The translations under genes and the position numbers were made by a program. From Sycon ciliatum (lineage: Eukaryota > Porifera > Calcarea > Leucosolenida > Sycettidae), in the NCBI RefSeq assembly GCF_964019385.1, contig NC_088643.1, positions 4,713,496-4,777,495 on the forward strand: DNA of 64,000 nucleotides. Reading direction: 5' to 3'. Every line of letters begins with the position of its first letter. Position 1 is the stretch's first letter. This document shows, one piece after another, positions 58,001 through 64,000 of this stretch. The notes below the pieces were generated by a model. That model was not told where the DNA came from. It saw only the letters and a program-made list of their open reading frames with translations, and ran no database searches.

Positions 58001-61000
58001 GCAGGGCAGCCATCGCATCAACAATTACCACAGCTTCCATTTGCTGCGTGATGCCTGGTGAATTCCACACGATCACCAAAATGGGCTAGGATTCGACGCT
58101 TGAGGGTAGGACGGGTGAATTCACTGCTTGCACTGCCGAGCTCCGCCTGAAATGTAATCAATTTCGTTGCTAGCTGGGCAAGGGAGACAATGGCATGATG
58201 ACTTGAGTTGCAAGGCTACCAAAGGTAGCTCCTGTGGGTTTAAGAGATTGCAGGGCAGCCATCGCATCAACAATTACCACAGCTTCCATTTGCTGCGTGA
58301 TGCCTGGTGAATTCCACACGATCACCAAAATGGGCTAGGATTCGACGCTTGAGGGTAGGACGGGTGAATTCACTGCTTGCACTGCCGAGCTCCGCCTGAA
58401 ATGTAATCAATTTCGTTGCTAGCTGGGCAAGGGAGACAATGGCATGATGTTCAATTTCCTCCATGTACGTCATCAGCTGCTGCAGTGCAGTTGCAGTAGC
58501 TTCATCGATGGGATCATCACGTTCCTGCATGATTGCCTCAAGGGTAGACTTCTTTGTGTAAGTCCTGTAGCAACTAGGGTGGTATCTAACTTCAGCAGCA
58601 AAAAATCCAAGTCTCCATCCTCGATAGCCAACGAGACTCGCTTGTCACCACGAGTTCTTGCAGCCTGCACCAATCTCTCGACTCCAGTGTCCATTTCAAC
58701 ACGACTCGTCTTCTCTTGGGTGTATTTGTCCACCATTTTCGTACGTTGGCAAAGAAGGCACAGCGTGAAATCGGTAAGTGGCAAGGACTTCCGAGTAGGT
58801 CGCTTCTTGGGGGGAGGCTCAGACATGTCCTCCTCCGGCTCGACATCTAGTTTCGAAACGTCCTTGTAGCTCTCCCTCCCTCTCTTTTTCATGAGGCGAG
58901 ACAAATTACTTTTGTTTGTGTAATTCTGGAAACACGACCTGTGGTAGAAACCACGAGGCTCGGAGTCTTGAGCAGCTCCTTCGTGTACTAGAAAGTCGTA
59001 GACTTCACCTCGACGAACATCCGCAGCACTATGAAACGTAGTCCAACTACGCTCTTGGAATGGAGTTAGCCCTTCCTTTTTTTGAAAGGCCAGGAGTTTT
59101 CTCAGGTGGCAATTTCACCAGAATCGGTGGCTCTTCAGGGTCCTCACTCTCCATGATAATATATTCTAGCCAATCGAAGTCGGAACACAAAAGCGGAAAG
59201 GCAATGGTAGTTGTTGACAAGAATAGCAACTTGACATCAAGAAACATTTGACATGAAACAGGACCAAGAAACATCGAGTGACCGAAGAAGCCTCCTGGGC
59301 ACCAAAACGTGATTTGCGATTGTACCTTGAACGGGGGCGAATGCAAAGAAATCAATCGAAATCAGTGTAAAATTTCCGGCAAACCGCGCTGGATTGACAG
59401 GAGGAAGAAGGATTCCGCTATTGCTCGGAGCAAGAAATAGCTTGCTCTCCTGCAAGATCCGACCAAATGCGAAGGTGCCAACAAGGAAAATACTTGCCAC
59501 CGAGTTATGATCTACTGATTTCGCCAATAAAAACCTGCTATACCGGGTGTGTGCACAGACACCTCTAAAACGTGCTCTCCTGAGACTTGGCCCATGGACT
59601 ATAACCCCCCAGAATGTGCAACACCTGATCCAGCTCTGCATAGGGTCTTGGTCGAGCGTAATCGGATCTTTGCGTCGTAATACCGTACACATCTGAGGGG
59701 AACCCGGGGAGTCGCGGGTACTCTCGGATCACAAACAACGGTGCCCTGCCTCGAGACCGGCCTTGCGCTGGTGTGGAGTGTACGCATGACATCAGAAGAT
59801 CCGATTCCGCTCGACCAAGACCCTATGCAGAGCTGGATCGGTGTTGCACACTCTGGGGGGGGTATGTACTCTTGGTTTTAGCCATTGTTGCTACGCTGAT
59901 CTCACTCCTGTGAGTGGGCGTGGAGGGGGGGGGGGGGGGGGGGGGGTGAGAGAGAGCGAGAACTCTTTAAAAAAACATTTGTTTGTATTGTACTGGGCGG
60001 GATGGTCAGAGAGCTATCGGGTGATAGCCGCTGTCGGGTGTATAGCCGCTGTCGGGTGTATAGCCGCTGTCGGGTGTATAGCCGCTGTCGGGTGTATAGC
60101 CGCTGTCGGGTGTATAGCCGCTGTCGGGTGTATAGCCGCTGTCGGGTGTATAGCCGCTGTCGGGTGTATAGCCGCTGTCGGGTGTATAGCCGCTGTCGGG
60201 TGTATAGCCGCTGTCGGGTGTATAGCCGCTGTCGGGTGTATAGCCGCTGTCGGGTGTATAGCCGCTGTCGGGTGTATAGCCGCTGTCGGGTGTATAGCCG
60301 CTGTCGGGTGTATAGCCGCTGTCGGGTGTATAGCCGCTGTCGGGTGTATAGCCGCTGTCGGGTGTATAGCCGCTGTCGGGTGTATAGCCGCTGTCGGGTG
60401 TATAGCCGCTGTCGGGTGTATAGCCGCTGTCGGGTGTATAGCCGCTGTCGGGTGTATAGCCGCTGTCGGGTGTATAGCCGCTGTCGGGTGTATAGCCGCT
60501 GTCGGGTGTATAGCCGCTGTCGGGTGTATAGCCGCTGTCGGGTGTATAGCCGCTGTCGGGTGTATAGCCCTTATGCATCATACAGTCATTACAGGATTTT
60601 TGTTGCGTGGAACATTTCCCGCGAAAATTCGATGTTTACCCAGTTGGGTGTTGTCGACTGCCACGTGACTTGCAAAATATTCATTGCATTACTTTATGAT
60701 ACTTTCCTTGGTCTGTGTTGGGGTTGATATGCCACACTATTGGCAGCAGGGTGTATTAAAAAAACGTTTTTTTAGTACTCCCGGATTGCCAGTATTGCTG
60801 TGTTCCTCTTTGCACAAGTAACAGCATACGGTAGAGAACATTTCTTTCCATTCCTTTCTTTCCGTTCAGGAGTTGTGCCAGGTGTGGATCGTAATACGTC
60901 GCCGAGACGTGGGCAAATATTTCGAAATCAATAAGTTTCCTAAAGTTTGCTCACTACATTTCACCGAGGACAATAAGTCTGCTGAGAAAGAAGACGCCAA

Positions 61001-61925
61001 GAGGAGCAGAAGTTGACATCTCTGTCGAGGAAAGTGCTGGGGAAATCAGCTGTTCCGTCCGTGTGTTTCAGTTTTTCTTCAAATCAAGGTAGCCGAAACG
61101 TTGATTGATTTCACCAAAGCCCCATTCAACACATATCCGGCATTCGCTCATGCGAGCATTGTGACCTCGTTGGTCGGGCGTCAAATTAGCACCGGTGCCA
61201 CTCCAAGTCGTCCTGTTCGGTGGAACAAATTTGTTCGGAATTTCGAGAGCAGAGCACTGGGTCGGAATGTCGCTTTTCATGAAACGAAATCGTTCATGGA
61301 ACGATGCCTCAGGTAGGGACTCAAATGAGAAGTCTAATAAACGGTGTTTCGCTGCAGCATCAGCAAGATCCTGTTCTCTTTCGAGGTACTTCATGAGAAG
61401 GACATCGAGGATATCTTCATCCTCCGGGTCAGCCAAGAAGATGAGCTCCAAATCTCTCAAGTCGTAATCCATGACGAACAAGTCTACTGCCGAAAAACAC
61501 TGCTAGGCAAGAACACTTGTGCATTCGAGAAACTGGAACTGAAAAGAAATTTGATAAAGGAAGACTTCACTTCTATTGAGATCTCTCAGAAAGCTAAAGG
61601 AGAGAAAATATTATTTGTTTGAAAAATTGAAAAAATTCGCATCGTGCCAGGCTGGCAAGGACTATTGCCATATCCACCATGGCAACAGTTCACGTTTAAG
61701 TAGCGTCAGATTGCGTAGCGTCAGATTGCTAGTGCATAAAGTCCATTTGATGCAAAATTCAACGTTCACTTTTACCGTTAGCGTTATCGTCTCAATGCTA
61801 AGGGTACCTATTGACTCTGTAGAGGACGAGAAGCAAAATATATGCAAGACCCTCCATTAAACTGATTAAAATATTTTGTTACTTTGGACAAATAGCTGAT
61901 GTATTTTCTTCCTGTAATTTCATCC

Positions 61926-61970
<45 letters not shown>

Positions 61971-61994
61971 TTGTTGTTGCTGTTGCTGTTGCCG

Positions 61995-62089
<95 letters not shown>

Positions 62090-63506
62090 ATTGTTGTTGT
62101 TGTTGTTGCTGCTGCTGTTGCTGCTGTTGCTGTTATGGTGGTCGGCACCACCGCTTCTGCTGCTGCTGCTGCTGCTGCGGGTATCCTTGTTCTTAACATT
62201 GTAGGTTGTGGATGCAGTCAAGCAGCTGAACGATATCCGACTGACGACAGTTCTGACAACGCATCATCACTGGTAAGGCAGCTCAATCAAAGATTTGATT
62301 CACAGCTCAATCAAAGATTTGATTCACAGCTCTATCAAAGATTTGACTCACAGCTCTATCAAAGATTTGACTCACAGCTCAATCAAAGATTTGATTCACA
62401 GCTCTATCAAAGATTTGATTCGCAGCTCAATCGAAGATTTGATTCGCAGCTCAATCCAAGGTCTGCGTCACAGCTCAATTCAATGATCCGATTCACGAAT
62501 CTTTGTCCGGGTCCATGACGTCCACTGCGCCCTGTTCTCTACTGTGCGTAAAAGCCAGGACAATATGTATGTGCATGTTCACCTTTGTGCTGTTTTGTCA
62601 AAGGGATCACGCCGGGGGCAATGAGAAGCTCGGCTCGTTGGTAGACGGCTTGACTGTGTACGGCGGTGATGAGCGTATACCCCGTGTCACGCACCGGCTG
62701 AAGAATGGCGACACGTTCAAGGTACATCTAGCTGTGGAAGGTGTTGATTTGTAAAGATTCTTGGGGGGGGGGGGGGCAAACCAACACATGAAGCACAGAA
62801 GCCATAATGACTAGGCCTTTCGTACCATTACTTATCGAGCTGAATGCGGTGGTGATTGAAGCCGCAGCAAGCAAGTCCTTGTATGTTATGTTGATTTGTA
62901 TGGCGTGCAGCGTGTGGTGAAGCGAGCTAAGTTCTTTGGACGTTTATGCTGGTTGTATATGGATACGATATCGCCTAGCATGTCCAAAAACACATGGACA
63001 ACTGTTGCTGTACTTCAGCTGCCGCGGGTGCATTCTACCTACGGTTTTTGAATGCTGGGTATGCATGATGGCGACAGTGTACTGAATGCCTATGGACCAC
63101 TGACGGTCATAGACAAATTTCCCCTGTGTGTGTGGCCATTGTTTCGTGCTCTTGGCTATGTACATTCCATGGCACCTAACTTACTGGCCACTGGGGCTTT
63201 TTGAAAGAAACCCGCCTGGTACATTCACTCCCCTCCTCCCTCCCCCCCCCCCCCCCCTCCCCCAGCATTTTTCAGTCACTGTCCAACTATGATATGCTCG
63301 AATTTGTGGATATGCCCATATCTTGTCATGATTTCGCATTTGACTGTGCACAAGTGAATTCACTCGATCGTTTCGCGGTGGTGTGTTTGCGGTGTGTTAG
63401 ATTGGTGAAATGAGCGTGCGTGCAATGCACACGCCGTGCCACACGACCGGCCACATCTGCTATTACATCACCTCACCAACACTGGACACGCCGGCCGTGT
63501 TTACCG
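54936..63506 (+). CDS. HAGH: Hydroxyacylglutathione hydrolase (glyoxalase II), 5' part of gene
   Basis: Four exons in the window (54936-55040, 62205-62272, 62604-62721, 63401-63506) with phases 0, 2, 0, 1, all GT-AG; about 132 residues. The enzyme hydrolyses S-D-lactoylglutathione to D-lactate and glutathione, the second step of methylglyoxal detoxification, in cytosol and mitochondria. The metallo-beta-lactamase metal motif TTHHHWDHAGG is spread over exons 2 and 3 (H55, H57, D59, H60), and HTPCHTTGH in exon 4 supplies H111. The remaining ligands (the GDTLF Asp and a later His) and the C-terminal substrate domain lie beyond the window. Intron 1 is 7.2 kb and carries a reverse-strand gene, minisatellites and transposon remnants. 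Confidence 0.92.
55642..56385. mobile_element. TIR element with AGGGGCxGTCCGTAAATATCGA ends
   Basis: Ends of about 60 bp (through TAGAGACGATATTGGTG, then a C run) are inverted. The terminus resembles the 18302/48505 MITEs (AGGGGCC..CCGTAATTATCGAT), suggesting one superfamily. Interior without a domain. Confidence 0.75.
56403..56447 (-). ncRNA. Hammerhead ribozyme motif (Penelope-type, minimal)
   Basis: Reverse strand in order: CTGATGA (56442-56436), stem II GGGG-loop-CCCC, GAAA (56422-56419), stem III ACAG/CTGT with a 3-nt loop, cleavage triplet GTC ending at 56408. All core positions are intact. Stem I is four pairs (CTGC/GCAG) after one mismatch. Short stem III motors of this kind are known from Penelope-like retroelements. 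It would self-cleave an RNA transcribed from the - strand after C56408, if active. Confidence 0.7.
56448..56640. repeat. Probable Penelope-like terminal repeat fragment
   Basis: Sequence next to the hammerhead, including the hairpin GGAGAATAAATTCTCC and TATATCAGGCCCGAACATAC, looks like the rest of a Penelope-type pseudo-LTR. No Penelope reverse transcriptase was found. AGCTGAATA at 56388 and 56551 forms a short direct repeat. Confidence 0.4.
56745..59110 (-). pseudogene. PIN/FEN1-like nuclease with CXC zinc region, frame-disrupted
   Basis: Upstream part (59100-58270): [36 protein letters not shown] and [11 protein letters not shown], likely zinc-binding knuckles. Downstream an uninterrupted 444-codon frame (58079-56745) has acidic motifs spaced as in flap/PIN nucleases: D21 in [15 protein letters not shown] at 164-170, DADV at 191-194 and FTGCD at 245-249. 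A cysteine-rich tail (393-423, [18 protein letters not shown]) resembles tesmin/TSO1 CXC. A T-run indel near 58600 and a shift near 58090 break the frame, and 249 bp is duplicated in between. I recall multicopy relatives in cnidarian and other invertebrate genomes, function unknown; nuclease activity is inference. It lies inside HAGH intron 1. Confidence 0.6.
57952..58449. repeat. Exact 249-bp tandem duplication
   Basis: 57952-58200 and 58201-58449 are identical base for base. The unit is 83 codons long and lies within the PIN-like gene. Confidence 0.95.
59597..59868. mobile_element. MITE with about 80-bp inverted repeats
   Basis: AGAATGTGCAACACC..GATCC and AGCTCTGCATAGGGTCTTGG at 59612-59660 return inverted at 59790-59860. 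The right end runs into TATGTACTCTTGG. Confidence 0.75.
60022..60570. repeat. 18-bp minisatellite, about 30 copies
   Basis: Near-perfect head-to-tail copies of GTATAGCCGCTGTCGGGT. Because 18 is a multiple of three, several frames stay open as hexapeptide repeats; no evidence that any is translated. Preceded by a 21-G tract at about 59925-59946. Confidence 0.98.
60876..61016 (+). pseudogene. THAP zinc-finger C-terminal half
   Basis: Reads [16 protein letters not shown], then [11 protein letters not shown] and stops. The Trp and the C-x2-H pair match the second half of a THAP DNA-binding domain. The first half (Cys pair) was not found nearby, so it is a fragment or a single exon. Confidence 0.5.
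61068..61487 (-). pseudogene. PIF/Harbinger-type transposase fragment
   Basis: 137 residues: [36 protein letters not shown], then, after loss of most of the DDE nuclease, [21 protein letters not shown] with KKN. The two blocks match the N-terminal and C-terminal parts of HARBI1-like proteins, so the centre with the catalytic residues was deleted. Confidence 0.65.
61927..62180. repeat. (TTG/TGC)n trinucleotide repeat
   Basis: About 40 pure TTG units flanked by mixed TGC/TTG, ending 25 bp before the HAGH exon 2 acceptor. Homopolymeric frames across it are artefacts. Confidence 0.95.
62205..62272 (+). CDS. HAGH: HAGH exon 2
   Basis: Acceptor CATTGTAG, donor CACTG|GTAAGG. Encodes [20 protein letters not shown] and two more His; the Trp codon is split TG|G with exon 3. 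Confidence 0.9.
62279..62490. repeat. 24-bp minisatellite starting 6 bp after the HAGH exon 2 donor
   Basis: About 8.5 diverging copies of CAGCTCAATCAAAGATTTGA-TTCA. Confidence 0.95.
62604..62721 (+). CDS. HAGH: HAGH exon 3
   Basis: Acceptor TGTCAAAG; completes Trp58 and encodes [20 protein letters not shown] and ..[13 protein letters not shown]. Donor TCAAG|GTACAT, phase 0. Confidence 0.92.
63401..63506 (+). CDS. HAGH: HAGH exon 4
   Basis: Acceptor GGTGTGTTAG; encodes [20 protein letters not shown] and [16 protein letters not shown]. Donor TTACCG|GTATGT, phase 1. The next exon, expected to start with the GDTLF motif, is not in the window. Confidence 0.88.
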
Positions 63507-64000
63507 GTATGTCGAATACGGTGACAAAGTCGTTACGCTGCTTAATTTTCGCTGTGTGTGTGTGTGTGTTCCAGTAAGCCCATTGCGCAATGACATAGTC
63601 TGTACCATAAACACCTCACGCAACCACCTGGGCATGGTCGTGTGGGGATGTTGACTGTGTTGAGCAGTGCATTCCTGATCCCAGCGTACTTGCGTGCATT
63701 ACTCATACGTCCCACATTTGGCGTTGCGCAATCGGCTTATGTGTCTGTCTACATGGCAGGCTGTATGAGCTTCCCTTGCATGCTACAGTAAAACTACAGA
63801 ATAACGTACCTTCAAGGGCCCTAGAAATTTGTACTTAATGGCCGAGGTGCTGTGTATCCGAGGTGCTGTGTATCCGAGGTCAGGGGACGGGTCTAGCATA
63901 ATGCACGGCCCTGAAAACAGCTCTTTATATCCCATACCGGGAAAAGGTCACCTCCGCCCGCGGAAGACACTGTTTATTTGCTCGCCACGCTTTGAGGCAA
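63507..64000. other. HAGH intron 4, no exon seen
   Basis: Includes the duplicated 18-mer GAGGTGCTGTGTATCC at 63844-63880 and otherwise nothing recognisable. Confidence 0.5.

Noticed and set aside
59047..59692. Additional N-terminal exons of the PIN-like gene
   Set aside because: Open frames exist but their junction with the recognisable TPFQERSW segment is not supported, and part lies in a MITE.
60022..60570. CRISPR-like array
   Set aside because: Units are contiguous with no spacers, and the DNA is animal.
60006..60727. Long hexapeptide-repeat frames on both strands
   Set aside because: An 18-bp minisatellite keeps all frames open; no start context or splice evidence.
61879..62221. Poly-Leu, poly-Thr and poly-Asn reading frames
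   Set aside because: Translations of the (TTG/TGC)n tract.
63955..64000. Possible HAGH exon 5 (GAAGACACTGTTTATTTGC)
   Set aside because: The frame needed for GDTLF is not obtained and following residues do not fit the family.

Overview
This is animal nuclear DNA. Coding exons are short and separated by GT-AG introns, homopolymer and dinucleotide microsatellites are abundant, and most of the window is built from transposable elements nested in one another. The four host genes (WDR81-like, ankyrin/SOCS-box, nuclear receptor, glyoxalase II) are all metazoan families. The receptor is divergent and not assignable to a vertebrate subfamily, and the repeats (Penelope-type hammerhead motifs, TTAA elements, hAT, Harbinger) resemble those of early-branching or aquatic invertebrates. 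A sponge or similar early animal is my inference only; nothing here proves the species.

Layout, all host genes on the + strand. (1) 2961-4577: the last two coding exons of a WDR81-like WD40/BEACH protein. (2) 6075-16515: a roughly 10.4 kb element with 20-bp terminal inverted repeats and a perfect 8-bp target duplication. It is itself full of later insertions, including a 676-codon reverse transcriptase and a TTAA element with about 620-bp inverted repeats. (3) 18533-20570: a three-exon ankyrin-repeat protein ending in a SOCS box. (4) 21400-37100: repeat-dominated DNA with hammerhead-ribozyme-bearing repeats, fold-back elements, tRNA-derived SINEs, LINE fragments and a short LTR element with antisense LINE cargo. 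(5) 38516-51004: a complete six-exon nuclear receptor of 984 residues. All its exon phases agree and the coding lengths sum to an exact multiple of three. (6) 54936 to the window end: the first four exons of glyoxalase II (HAGH). Its first intron (about 7.2 kb) holds a reverse-strand PIN-like nuclease gene or pseudogene, an 18-bp minisatellite and Harbinger/THAP remnants.

The genes do not form a pathway. WDR81 acts in endosome/autophagy traffic, SOCS-box proteins recruit Cullin-RING ubiquitin ligase, the receptor is a transcription factor, and HAGH detoxifies S-lactoylglutathione.

The most notable observations are a dispersed repeat carrying near-complete hammerhead ribozyme folds (one site with an intact core); two related 8-bp-TSD transposons inserted one exactly at the edge of the other; a TG..CA LTR element with 5-bp target duplication carrying a LINE fragment in antisense; and the full nuclear receptor model. 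No database search was possible. Family names rest on recognised motifs, and coordinates were read by hand.
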